NCBI GenBank assembly: GCA_964036275.1
Contig: OZ038434.1
Span: 34,495,279-34,559,278 of the forward strand
Reading direction: 5' to 3'
Source: Litoditis marina
Lineage: Eukaryota > Nematoda > Chromadorea > Rhabditida > Rhabditidae
Length of the DNA: 64,000 bases
The notes beneath the pieces are model-generated. The model searched no databases and was not told the origin of the DNA. It saw only the letters and a program-made list of their open reading frames with translations. Positions 33,421-45,200 of this stretch are shown here, piece by piece. A program made the position numbers and the translations under genes. Position 1 is the first letter of the stretch. The number at the start of each line of letters is the position of its first letter.

Positions 33421-34000
33421 TGACGTCAACATTGCAGTTCTAGAAACTTACTTCATCTGCCCTTCAGAATCCCAGAATACGTCATGTTTGAATGAAGTTT
33501 CATCGTGAATTGACCATTTTTAAGAAACTTCCAGCATTCGAAAACATATTTCACGTCAATTTTTTTTAAAAGTTGACGTCATCTGGCCTTCTGAATACCA
33601 GAATAAGTCATATTTAGATGAAGTTTTATCGTTAATATACCATTTTTAAGATATTTTCAGCATTTGAAAATATATGTGACGTCAACTTTGCACTTTTCAA
33701 AAATGACGTCATCTGGTCTCCATAATCCCAGAATGCGTCACTCTTAGATTGAGTTTCACCGTTAATTGACCCTTTCTAAGACATTTTCAGCATTTGAAAA
33801 TATATGTGACGTCAACTTTGCACTTTTCAAAAATGACGTCATCTGGTCTCCAGAATCCCAGAATAAATCACTCTCAGATTGAGTTTCACCGTTAATTGAC
33901 CCTTTCTAAGATATTACCATCATTTGACAATATATGTGACGTCAACTTTGCACTTTTCAAAAATGACGTCATCCGAGCTCCAGAATCCTCGATGACGTCA
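33421..34000. repeat. Tandem repeat, about 130-bp unit, with TGACGTCA sites
   Basis: Units start at about 33421, 33551, 33677, 33807 and 33937 (spacing 130, 126, 130, 130). The last three carry TGACGTCAACTTTGCAC and then AATGACGTCATC about 30 bp later; the first two are diverged. TGACGTCA is the palindromic CREB/ATF site. The repeat may lie at the edge of the GGCGCC-rich element that follows. Confidence 0.85.
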
Positions 34001-34058
34001 TCAGTAGAAGACTTACATCTAAATCGATGTCAGTTCATGTCGTGGTATCATACTTCAA

Positions 34059-36671
34059 ATCGCGCGGAGCGCGAAGCGCTCTGCGTGAGTTGTCTTTGGT
34101 TTGGCCATTGCGGACTCGTTTTTTCCTTTTAATTAACAAAAATCTTCAAACATATTCTTTTTTTGAAAACTAAAAAGAGAGAACGTTGGAGAATCACGAA
34201 TTGAACATTGTGTGAAAATTTCAGCCAAATCGGATTATTTTCGCCTGAGTTATGGTTTCGTGTCGTTGTTGAAAAGTTCCGCCGTAATTCGTCCCTCGTC
34301 CCTCGTCCCTCCTCCCTCGTCCCTCACGGAATTCTGTCCGCATCGTAGTGGAAAAACTACTGAACCAATTTGACTGAAATTTGAAACATCTGTTCTATGG
34401 CAAAAGTTAGCTCGTCGCGCCAAGTATGAAAAGTATATGTAATCTCTGGCGCCGGGCGCGGGCGCCAATAGGCGCCGAAAACGACTATTGGAAAAACTAT
34501 CAAACCGATTTAGCTGAAATTTGAAACATGAGTTCTAATGCAAAATTTAGCTCGCCGCGCCAGATATGAGATGTATAGCTCCTCATTGGCGCCGGACGCG
34601 GGCGCCAATAGGCGCCAAAAACGACTATTGGAAAAACTATCGAACCGATTTAGCTGAAATTTGAAACATGAGTTCTAATGCAAAATTAAGCTCGCCGCGC
34701 CAAATATGAGATGTATGGCTCCTCATTGGCGCCCGGCGCGGGCGCCAATAGGCGCCAAAAACCACTATTGGAAAAACTATCGAACCGATTTAGCTGAAAT
34801 TTGAAACATGAGTTATAATGCAAAAGTTAGCCCGTCGCGCCAAATATGAGATGGATACATCATCATTGGCGCTCGGCGCTGGCGCCAATAGGCGCCAAAA
34901 GCGGCGAAACACTATTTATCATCAACTAAAATGTTGAACAGTAATAGAAATTGAATATTTTGGTGGAAAGTGTGAAAGTCTTTTTCCAAAACTGAAATTT
35001 CTCTTCTGGCGCTCGCACCAGGCGCCAGATGGCGCCAAAACCCAAACTCACGACAGCGTTAATGGAATTGTCTGAAATTCGGTACACTAAATAACTATCA
35101 CATGGCAAGTAAGATGCTCAATCTGAAAATCAAGAAAAGTTCTGTTGGCACTGTGCGCTGGCGCCAATTGGCGCCAAAGTTGGAAAAATATCCTCAATCA
35201 AACTGTTTCAAGTTAACAGATATTGAATATTCCAATGTGAAATAAAGATCCACAAATTCAAAATCGAATTTTATCGTCTGGCTCGGAACAGACGCCAAAT
35301 GGCGCCAAAACAAAAACACACGAAACTGACAATTGAATAGTTTGAATATTGCTCCAATCAGTAATTGACACATGTAGTGTGTACTGGTAGCTCAAAAACC
35401 TAGAAATTTTCGTTTCGTCCTGGCGCCAGACGCGTGTGTCAATTGACACAGGAATGAAAAAAAAGTTTCAACGAAGGTTTTTGATGTGGTATTGGAAATA
35501 ATGGCTATATTGTAAGTGAGTTGGTGTCTCTATTTGTAGATTTGTCAATGGCGCCAATCCCCATCGCTTATCGCCGCTAAAAGCGGTGTACATGTCAATC
35601 GGAACGTTTAGCGTTTTTGTTCAGTTGTTGATAGTCACAGAGCCAGTAACCTGCGTTATATTAGAACATCAGCAATTTTATGGTCTGCATTCGGCTTCGT
35701 GCACACACAAAACTGAGATTTCCATAATAATATAATGAGTTCACAAGATCCACTCTGTGAATAGGCAACATATGAAGTTGTAGGAGTACAACTAGCAAAA
35801 AAAGGACAATTAGTAAAAAGTGGGGGAACCAACAAATGTGTGAGTTGTGTTTGGTTCGACCTCGATATCAGCAAAAAGTGAACGATACGAATTGCTGTGA
35901 TACTGTAGCAGAAGTATTCTGCAAAAATAGAACAATAATGTTGCACAATGGTTCACAACGCACGCATGTCGTCAAAGTACACATGAATTGCCCTTCGGCA
36001 ATTTCTGAAATATCATGCGTGCGTTGTGAACCATTGTGCAACATTATTGTTCTATTTTTGCAGAATACTTCTGCTACAGTATCACAGCAATTCGTATCGT
36101 TCACTTTTTGCTGATATCGAGGTCGAACCAAACACAACTCACACATTTGTTGGTTCCCCCACTTTTTACTAATTTTACTTGAATTGGTTAGGACTGAGCT
36201 GAGTTATAACGCAATTTGATTTACCCCGACAAAGAGGGCGAGAGAGTGCACGAAATGAAGAGACGCAGAGACATTTTTAAAGACCTATAACTTGATGAAA
36301 AATAATTTTTTTCGAAAAAAAGTTCGCGCCCCCAAGGTTTGAGTGGGATATCTATCGTGTCCCAAATTTTCAGTCGAATCGGTTCACACATAAAAATTTC
36401 CCAGGAGTGCGCACCAACACACACACACACACACACACGACGGAAGTTGGCGGTCTCCATGAAGCGCATAACGTCATAACTCGGCTCAAACTCAATCAAT
36501 TTCGTTCAAATTTTGAACATAGCTTGTAAATGTGCCATAGAAAATCAGAAAATCATAAAAAGTTCTGATTTGCACAATTGGACCTTTTTGAGAGTGAACT
36601 AAAAAAATGAAAGCGCGCATTAGCCGGACCAAAGACAAATCTCGCGCAGCGCTTCGCGCTGCGCGCGATAA
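34059..36671. mobile_element. Large non-autonomous element with GC-hairpin ends and GGCGCC arrays
   Basis: The left end reads TCGCGCGGAGCGCGAAGCGC then TGAGTTGTCTTTGGTTTGGC; the right end (36612-36671) is the approximate inverse, GGACCAAAGACAAATCTCGC followed by GCAGCGCTTCGCGCTGCGCG. Inside are CGTCCCTCGTCCCTC repeats (34293-34325), four tandem about 145-bp units with GGCGCCAATAGGCGCC (34334-34905), decaying GGCGCCA words to about 35600, a foldback element (35809-36174) and a CA run. 34070-34350 matches, in inverse, 63160-63447. No coding region seen. Confidence 0.65.
35809..36174. mobile_element. Foldback element, near-perfect 160-bp arms
   Basis: Arms 35809-35968 and 36014-36174 mirror each other almost base for base; the loop is 45 bp. 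Ends TTAGTAAAAAGTGGGGGAACC. Because of the symmetry, identical reading frames appear on both strands; these are artefacts. Confidence 0.9.
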
Positions 36672-36721
36672 TATATAACCATGTGAAAATGATGCACGCC
36701 ATTTTTCAGATTATTGTAATT

Positions 36722-36812
36722 GTTTCCGCTCGAGGCGGGAGTCGAACCTCAACCCGTTTTCACAAGAACAGAAATTGTATCCACTGTGCCACTCAGACCT
36801 GTGAATGCAAAT
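36722..36812 (-). repeat. tRNA-like sequence
   Basis: Minus strand: A-box-like TGAGTGGCACAGTGGATAC and B-box GGTTCGACTCC about 40 bases later. Acceptor-stem halves do not pair well, so it is probably a tRNA-derived repeat and not a working tRNA gene. Another B-box-bearing block of this kind is at 38806-38872 (+). Confidence 0.4.
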
Positions 36813-36879
36813 GAAAACTAGGCTGTACGCGCAACCGAGTTCTGAGCTGAGAGATTTAGGAATCAATTTCACGTGATTC

Positions 36880-38720
36880 TCCTTTTTCATTTTCATTTTC
36901 TCGAAACAGGTCGATTTAGACATTTTCCTGAGACCATTTAAGGCCCTACCATCCTTAGAATGAAATTTGCAACTATGACTGCTGAAAAATACGTATACCT
37001 CAACTTTTTATTCGCTTCATAACAGTGTAAACTGTGTTCAGAGATTTTCATTGAGAGCGAAGCTGTGCCCAGAAAAGATCTATAAGATGTGTGAGTTTGA
37101 TTTCGAAATAACTCAGTTGACGTGAGTTGGAAGGTAGAACCTATTGAAACCGTTCCGGTTGAAACTCCTAACTTGGTTGCTCCTGCTGATTTACCCGTGT
37201 CTTCTTCCTCTACAACTGATTCATCTGTACCTGTACCCTCTCAGTCTGAAATTGTTTTCCCTGGTGGCTATAAACTACCTGCCGGTTTCAATGTTCCTCC
37301 TGACTTTGTGTTTAACCGAAAAATTCCGAATACTGTTGTCGCTTTAAATGAGATGTAAGAGAATGGTGTTTCTATCAGAGATAGGTATGAGTATTTCCGC
37401 TCCGTGTGTTCAACTGACCCTAACATTGCTGCAGCTATATCTCAGTCGTACTTTGATGTTTACGGTTTCCGTTATCATGTCTAACGCGACAGTTTCCGCT
37501 ACAATAATTTGACTTAGGTGCTCATAATCATTCGTTCTATTCTAAGTTCTGTCACGAACTTATTCGTAATAAAGCTCCGAAGACATCAAACCATTCTACC
37601 GACCGGACCGACTTCTCGTCCGCTTTTCTAACCTTACAACCATTCTCTTAAAATGATAAACCTCTTCATCACCGTTGTCTTATTTATCCAGTCCAGTCTT
37701 ATTTATCTATTCCGAACTTCTTGTTCGGAATAAGTGGCGACCTCTAGGAAACTTACCTCATTCTTTCTTCTCCGCCCTTTGAGAGTACGTTACTACCATG
37801 TCAGGCACGTACCGTACTGCCATAGGGCAGATTCGTACACGTTTACTAAAGTACATCGATCCTATGAAAAAGACCACAAAAAGACCACTAATGGTTGTGA
37901 TTTAACAGTACTTCGAACTAGCCTTAAACTCATCCGTTCCCACCTTACTGATATACAACGTTCTCTTCGCCAATTGGAATTGAATCGTGAAAAGAACTTC
38001 AATCAACCTCAGCCATCCAACTACAAGTAACTTTACAAGGTTTACGCATACAAACTCAGTATTACGGTACATCTTGTTATATTACTAGTACGATCTTTGA
38101 AGGATGTTACCAATGCAACAATGGTGCATCTGGAAAATTTACTTGTTACTCTCAATTTGGGTTCTTACATGGAGAAATCTCGTGTGCTGACGAAACATTT
38201 AGCATACCTTGCTCACCTGATCGAAATCAAACCGAAATCGGGCGCAGCGCGGAGCGCTGCGCAGATTAGTTTTTGTTCAGAGGTCTGCAGACATTCCAAA
38301 ACAGTTTATTACATTTTTCTTCAAAGTCCGTCGATCATTTTATTAGATATTTGCATGAATCACTGAAAGGGCAACACGTCTACGAGACATTAAGTTCACG
38401 TCCCAAGTGAAATTTGTTGAGAGGAGTTACAGGGCCCAACGTCTCGCAAAAATGGCTTCCGTGCGGGGCGGCGGCGGCGGCGGCGGCGCCGGCGACAAAA
38501 GTGTCCGCCTCCTCAAATCTCGGCATAGTTTCGCTCAAAATTAACTTATTACAAAAATTCTTACATTGTTGAAAAGCTATAAAAAAGTTGAGGTGTACGT
38601 ATTTTTCAGGTATGTCTGAAATTTGAATATTACGTGTGAGAGGGCCGAAAATGGTCTCGCAAAAAATCATGGATAGACCGGTTTCGTGAAAATGAAAATG
38701 AAAGAAGAGTTTAACGTGTA
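36880..38720. repeat. Inverted repeat pair flanking 1.5 kb
   Basis: About 36885-37035 (TTCATTTTCATTTTCTCGAAAC ... GTATACCTCAACTTTTTATTC) is mirrored at about 38575-38715. A poly-GGC run lies at 38464-38491, just before the right arm, and a GC hairpin near 38240-38265. The arms enclose the first fragment of the decayed retroelement block. Confidence 0.5.
37122..37484 (+). pseudogene. Broken coding fragment, Pro/Ser/Thr-rich
   Basis: One frame stays open from 37122 to 37484 apart from a single TAA at 37356-37358. It reads a Pro-Val-Ser-Thr-rich stretch, then PGGYKLPAGFNVPPDF and, past the stop, RDRYEYFRSVCSTDPN. There is no ATG at the start. Family not recognised; the position suggests the N-terminal part of a Gag-like protein. 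Confidence 0.4.
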
Positions 38721-39238
38721 GTAGGAAGACGTTTTCCAATGAAGAACTCATGACAAGCGGGTATAGCTTGGTTTTCACTCCTATTCACAAGTCTGAATGG
38801 CGGATTGGATAAAAGCTCTATTCACGCACGGCGAACGAAGGTTCGATTCCTGCCTGGAGCACAAAAGTTGCTCTCACTTGAACGAGGTTAGAACTACGCC
38901 AATCGCTCTGGACTACGGCGCCGTTTAAAACTCCAATAGTTTTAACATAACATTCCTTGTTTGCTAATCTCGGGCTAATCTCGCTTTCCTTGAAGAAAAA
39001 AACAGAGTGTAAGCTAGATCATTGTGAATCGCAGTCAGAAGATTTCTTTTCGGTTACAAAAAACTCGGTATTAATTTATTTTTTCTGAAATTTGAAACCG
39101 AGCGAGATTAGACTTTTCCTCAAAATATTTTTATTGGACTTATTTCATATTTTTTGCACACGTTTCATCCAATACTAATCTTTACTTTCTTTACACCCGT
39201 TTTTTATACTAATTACATTACATTCTTCCATCTCTTTG

Positions 39239-39661
39239 ATGCAAACACATTGCATTCTTCGTTGTCCCAAGAACAACATTTCGTTCTTAGTGACGGGCAC
39301 CTTACAATATGTACCTTCCGATCTCATCTCTTCCGTTGAACGTACAGAATATCAAACTATGATCAACGGTAGAAATTCACAGGGACTTTCTTCTACTTTT
39401 TCACACATTTGGGACAATTTTACTTCCTTACCAATTTTTTTCTCCATGACATATTTTTTGTACGTTATCATATTTCTATTCTTATTTTTCTTAGCAATAT
39501 GGCTAAGTATATGGGTTAAACCCTTTTTTTCAATAATTACACCTTTTATACCCTTACATTTAAGTTACTTTGGTTTTCATTCTACTCCTTCTGCTACTCC
39601 CCATCTACGTAAACAATCATCCAAACACGTAAAAACCAAACAACGGCCAAAACTTCTCTAA
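39239..39661 (+). pseudogene. ORF with one strong membrane segment
   Basis: A 140-residue frame with a soluble first half, a very hydrophobic segment at about residues 65-92, and a Lys-rich tail. Some nematode LTR retrotransposons end in an envelope-like membrane protein; this could be the tail of such an ORF. I do not recognise it and see no other domain. The cysteine-poor region before it is broken. Confidence 0.3.
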
Positions 39662-39759
39662 ACTCTTATCCGATTTTCAAAAAGATATAGTAGTAAATAA
39701 AAACAATAATAACCCCCTCCCCACTTATTTTTCCCAAATCTCGTCACTCCTTTTTTCAG

Positions 39760-39939
39760 CAATCGTACTTCCTTGCCATACCTCCGAATGAACTACTGTC
39801 GATCTATCGCGAAATACCTCCAGCATACTTCGTGGACGATTTCGAGCATCACATTATCTTAACATTTATTCATCCTAACCTCCAGAAAAGTGTACTTGAC
39901 AGTATTTCGTTCATAAAATTCCTCCGATCTCTAGGATAG
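39760..39939 (+). pseudogene. Unrecognised 59-residue exon-like frame
   Basis: A good acceptor (CCTTTTTTCAG) at 39759 opens a 60-codon frame ending TAG at 39937-39939, containing SYFLAIPPNELLSIYREIPP and FEHHIILTFIHPNLQK. The composition is protein-like. A second acceptor at 40280 opens a Pro-rich 54-codon frame to about 40437. I cannot name the family; both may be pieces of one decayed ORF. Confidence 0.35.
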
Positions 39940-40623
39940 TATTCCTTCTACTCTGATATCCCATAAAGTTTGGCCTTTCTTTTTTTCCTGATAGTTGTAT
40001 ACATTTCCTTTGCTATTTTTACATTCACCACACATTTCACCCCACCATGCAATGTCTTCGTATCCTTTGGATAGTAAAATATTTCTCATATCACAGAATT
40101 TGTCCTACGATGATTCTCTTATCTGAAAAAGGAGTTGAATTTCTACTCTAAATTATCTATAATTGGTAATGCACATATTTACACGTAGATTTTGTACTCC
40201 CTATCTCGATGTCGCAACTACCTTTCCTCTTCTGTTAATTCCGTTAACACACTCAATTATTACAGAATTTTTTTTTCAGTCATTCCTCCTTCGAACAACA
40301 GTTTCTCCATGCCCAACATGCAACGCGAGTATTCTCCAGGTATTCCATGGATTCGTCAATTGCTTCCAGCCCCACCCGCAGTTCCATGGGAACCATTTCA
40401 TGTCTTTTATTATTATTATTTATTCCTGCGCATATAAATCATAGAACAAGAAGTTTCACAAGATGTTAGTAATAAACTGAGTCCCCAAAGGGATGAGAGC
40501 ATAACTCTCTCATCTTCGGATTGAGGGGAGCTTTTTTAGAAAAAAACAGTTAATTCCTCGCATCATCTATTGAAGCGCATATGGAATGTTCTCAAATAAA
40601 ACAGCTACATCCATAACGTCTAG

Positions 40624-40890
40624 ATAGGTTATAAACTGATTGATATTTTCCAATCTACCTATATCTCTACTTATCGAATTCCACAATTTTACAATGTCGA
40701 TACTCCCCGACAGTTCCTGAACAACTGGCAGGCGTTTCTCTCTAACTATGCTCGATTGGCAGTCCACCAAGCAGTTGGTCCACACAGGCCGGACCATACA
40801 AAACTTATTCTGAAATGGGTCGCATACCAGGAGTTATATCACGAGATCGCTCTCAACCTTGACGATGATATAATGTTTGCAGCTCAATAA
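40624..40890 (+). pseudogene. Unrecognised 88-residue coding remnant
   Basis: An uninterrupted frame from just after a TAG (40621-40623) to TAA at 40888-40890. It contains QFLNNWQAFLSNYARLAVHQ and HTKLILKWVAYQELYHEIAL, amphipathic helices as in capsid-like Gag domains. No ATG, and the frame is closed upstream. It lies 150 bp before the zinc-knuckle ORF in the same strand, so both may come from one gag gene. Function not recognised. Confidence 0.4.
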
Positions 40891-41042
40891 TTGGGCATGT
40901 TACGATACTTCTCTGAATACATTTGTTCTTGTTATCATATGTTCATTCAATCAATTTGAGGTCTCATTCCTTGAAGATTTATATCTCTTACCTATGTATT
41001 TATCCTATCATAACCTTTGTATTTGTTTTTTTTACACACAGC

Positions 41043-41678
41043 ATGACTAACATTTTCCCCGAAGAATTCTTAGACTTCGATTGGTCGGAACCCTCACGTC
41101 TTGCAAGTCCACAAACACCGGTGCCTGTTTCTTCCTCGATCACTACAAGCAGTCCTCCTATGACCGTCCTTCCATCGGAGCCAGCCAATCAGGCTACACA
41201 GTCGTCAGACCACGCTAAGTACACCACTCCCACTCTACTCTCCGAAACATCAAGTCCTCACAATCTCTGTCCCATTGACCATCCTACCATGGTTTCTCGC
41301 GAGCACCTACTTTCCCCTTTCAATCCCAATTACGTATCCGTGTTCACAAATCGTAGATTCACTAATCCTAACTCTGGGGTTCAAGGGATGCAACATTTAC
41401 CCGCACATAGGCAACCTAATTTGCTGTACACCCATCCATATCGTTGCAGTCTTTGTCGTCGTCACGAACAAACCACAAATTGTTCGGTTTTTACGACTCC
41501 CTTAGCGAAACACACTGTGCTTGAGCTCCGTTCTCTCTGTTTTCTCTGCTTTGCCAAGCACAGCTCACACAACGTATGTAAAAGACAGAACATCAAATGC
41601 TTCAAGTGCAACCATCCTGGCCACCACCATGTACTGTGCCTTATGTTTAACGCTCTCTTTTCTGGTTCCATTGGGTAG
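41043..41678 (+). pseudogene. Gag-like ORF with a Cys/His zinc-knuckle region
   Basis: 211 codons from ATG to stop. Residues 1-130 are Ser/Thr/Pro-rich and disordered-looking. Residues 135-199 hold CSLC, C147, CFLC (166-169), C179, CFKC (186-189) with HHHVLC, the spacing seen at the end of Gag in BEL/Pao-type retrotransposons. The frame stops 12 residues after the knuckles where a protease would be expected, and nothing recognisable follows, so it is likely truncated. The ATG comes one base after an ACACACAG acceptor-like site. Confidence 0.55.
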
Positions 41679-42285
41679 GCTATTTTTTGTTTTCTACTTG
41701 ACTTGACTATATTCAGAGAATCCTTCCTCCTCTCTTCTTCTCACAGCTCCTTCTTTACAACTACGACATTTTTATCTGTAAGTTTACTTTTCCGATTTCT
41801 TTTTTTGATTTATTCGTCATTTTTTCGTTTTAGGGGAGGTTTCCGAAATTGTTTACAATTCAGAAAAAAGGGAAACTGTCAATTGTTCGGTCTCTCGGGA
41901 GTGTTACGAAATTATTCGTAATAAACTATCAATTTCTATTTCGTCAAGTTTCTGTAAGTCGTATAGTGGTTAGTATTCGGCAACTATCAGCCGATTACAT
42001 ACTGAATACTAATTTGATGGACAAAATCCATCAAATCCATTATTTTCGCATTATCTCCCTTAGTTGATATTCTACAGGTGTTACACCCGACGTAAAAGGA
42101 AGCTCCGAAGACATCAAACCATTCTACCGACCGGACCGACTTCTCGTCCGCTTTTCTAACCTTACAACACCGTTTCGCATTCACCAATTTCAGCTACTTT
42201 CATTGTTTTCTTGGAAGGCTTTCATATAAAACAATGTCTGTTTCCTGATTATTCTAATGAGAAACCTTAGTTTTCCAGATAAATC

Positions 42286-45200
42286 ATGTCGGTCGTCAAC
42301 AAGAGCTTCGAAAAAAATGTGAGCCCCGTGGGAGCCTACTGCAGTCAGGTAAAGTTCGTTTCAGGTGAATTCTATATGTAACCGGTTTTTTGATAACCAT
42401 TTTTCAGCAGGTAACCGGTTGGTAACCGAAAATGAAAAACCGGTTGCCTGTTTATGTAACGCAAAACGTGTTTTTTGTCGTTAGCTTGGCCGGTAACCGG
42501 AATCTAAATTAAGGTTACCTACCGGTTACTTGTGAAGTAACCTGAAAAGTGGTTACCAAAAACCGGTTAGGTTGTCAAAAACCCGGTTACATATAGAACT
42601 GGCCTTCGTTTCATTCCCACTGAGACCCATTGGCTCTCTGCCAAGACTTTTGAATGACTATTTCATAGAGCGTACATAAGTATGCTGAGGAGGTTTTTTA
42701 TTTACGTTTTCTTATGGAACTGAACAACCGCTAGCAGACATTACAGTTATGTGAAAAACTTCAAAATGGTGAAAAATAGCCTGGAAAATTCTGTAGGAAT
42801 GACCGGAACTATACTGTTTTATAGAAAATGAAAATACGAAGTTTGAATCGTGTGGTCTATATGTTTGACAGCTAGCTTCAGGGTGACAAATAAAAAAGCC
42901 TCTTCGGTATCTTTTTGTTTTTGAAGAACACTTTTTTCGAACCTATCTCACGAATTGCTGTTCAAATAAGTTACAGGTTTCCAACTAAACTCCCCTAGCT
43001 CAACGGGAAGCAGTGCTTCGCAGAAACATGTAATTTGAAGTGTTTCCTTAGTTTTCTGTCAGATAGTTCTCATTATTCTTTCTATCTTCTAACTCTTTAC
43101 ATCTTGCTCTCTCTCTCTCTAATTCTCTATCTCTGTCTCTATCTCTAATCTCTTGTTTTTAATTCCAATCCCCCCTCCTTCCAGCTGACCATCAAACAGC
43201 ATCCTCTCCAAAAGGAGCTGCAGGAGAACACCCTCCGAGATGCCGAGAAGGCATGTATGTTGGGCGCACCGGAGGTTAGTTTTTTTCGGATCAGATAATT
43301 GAAGGTATAGTCGCCATTTCGCCCATAAAGAGAGCGGAGTGTTCGATTGATTGAGCAATGCGGGCGAGCGGTCGTTGATTAATTGCCAGCAGATGAGAGA
43401 GTGCGTAGATCAATGATAAGCAGACTGGCTGGCTCCTCGCCAAACCCAGCTCCTTACAAAGTCGATGGTACGGTGTCCACAACGGTTTGACAAATCCTAT
43501 ATCCAGGGTATTGGGTTTGTTCTTTCCGGAACATGTCTATTCGGCAAATTTTGACCTATGTTTGCAGCTCGATTCCTATTTCTCGGTTGAAGTTTCCTGC
43601 TCCAGAACAAAGTTGCGAAAAATTACCAGTGATCGTGTTCGTATACTACGGGGAAAGTGTTCTATCGCCCGTTCCTGAAAGGTGGGGGGGGGGGCGATTG
43701 TACAATGTTCCCATTAGTAATAATGCAAAGTATTCAAAGTATTTACTTTATTTCCAGATTCTGACCTTCGGTACCAACCTGATCCAGCTGACGGGCGGGA
43801 AGAAATGTCTGGACGTGGGAACATTCACGGGGGCATCGGCTTTTGCATGGGCCCTTGCTGTGGGAGACGGGGGAAAGGTGTGCATAGATTGTTTATAGGA
43901 AGTGACCAAACAGAACACTACCTAACTACCAATGGCAGAGGGGGATGGTTAGGGGTTCGCGGATTGTAGAGCCATAGTCTTTCCTTTTCTATATAGGTAA
44001 TGTTATGGCCGTTTAAAGGACCGAAGCGTTGGGATTGGTGCACATAATCGTTCTTTTTTGACATCGTATTATTCTAATTTGGGTTCCAGTGGATCGGAAG
44101 CAAACTAAGCAAACTTGGAACAGATTGCATCGTGTATGTATGTATGTAAGTATGCTTCCTCTAGAGCCACTATAGTATTTGCACTTTGCCAAGTTGCTAG
44201 CAAAGTGCGGATAGTTGCGTGCACTGCGCCTGTTTCGCCCGCGTTTTGCTTATTTGCGCCGCGTTTCGCTCACCGAGTCCTGTGTACTAAATATAGTTCG
44301 ATATTTTTTGTATAGTTGTCTGAAAATAAATGAAGCTAGACAAAATCATGACTCTTTCACTGCGTAAGAACTTCATAATACTATTATGATTCAGGTGTAC
44401 GCCCTGGACGTGAGTCTGAAGAACTACAAACAGCACGGTCTGCCGGTTCTCTCAAAATGTCCGGCGGCTTTGGCCAAAATTGAAACCATCGAAGCGCCGG
44501 CTCTCGAATCATTGGGTTGGTACAAGGATTGTTTGTTTCTATCATTTAGAAATTATTTCACTCAAAATCATGTTGAAGCAGGACGATCATGTGGACCAAT
44601 CCCGTGTCAACGGTCCTTTAGACTGCAATTGAAAAATGTATTGCAGTTTGAAGGACTGAAGCGTTGGCATTGGACCACAAATCATTCTGCTCTAAACCGT
44701 ATTGAAACACACATATCGTTTCAACTTATTTCTTCCATTTTCGATTTTTTACACCCCCAGAAACACAATATTTGAGTAAAAATAATTTCCAACCCAGACA
44801 CCGCAGTGTTTTATCAAAAAGTATGAATATATGAATGAGTCTGCATATATGAAGTTCAATCGTATAAAGCATCAATCATTATGAGCGCGTAACAGGGTCA
44901 CAATACCCTTTCCATCATCTAAATTTTTCTTTATTCATTTCTCCAATCGAAGTGCCACATCCAACAAAGTGGAAAGTCACGTGTTGAATCGCAAATGTAT
45001 CTATTTTATTCTATTCTATATACAGATAAATTCATCGCTGATGGACAGGCCGGTACTTTCGACTTCGCCTTCATTGACGCTGATAAGGTACGTCTACGTA
45101 TTCGTGAGGACGGTATAGTTGATGCCAAATTTATAAATGTCTGTCTCTCGCCGGAATCGAACCTGCGAGCAAAAGAGTCGTAGCAGGGCGCTAACCACTA

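Larger units (their letters stand above)
37100..42170 (+). mobile_element. Decayed retroelement-like block between comt copies 2 and 3
   Basis: Pyrimidine-rich stretch of about 5 kb with several broken plus-strand coding islands (37122-37484, 39239-39661, 39760-39939, 40624-40890, 41043-41678), one of them with a Gag-type zinc-knuckle region. A direct repeat of about 70 bp starting AGCTCCGAAGACATCAAACC occurs at about 37565-37637 and 42098-42168, which may be an LTR remnant or target duplication. I find no recognisable reverse transcriptase, integrase or protease, so the block is incomplete. BEL/Pao-type origin is a guess from the zinc-knuckle spacing. Confidence 0.5.

Noticed and set aside
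35836..36146. Two nearly identical 92-codon proteins on opposite strands
   Set aside because: An artefact of the perfect palindrome of the foldback element.
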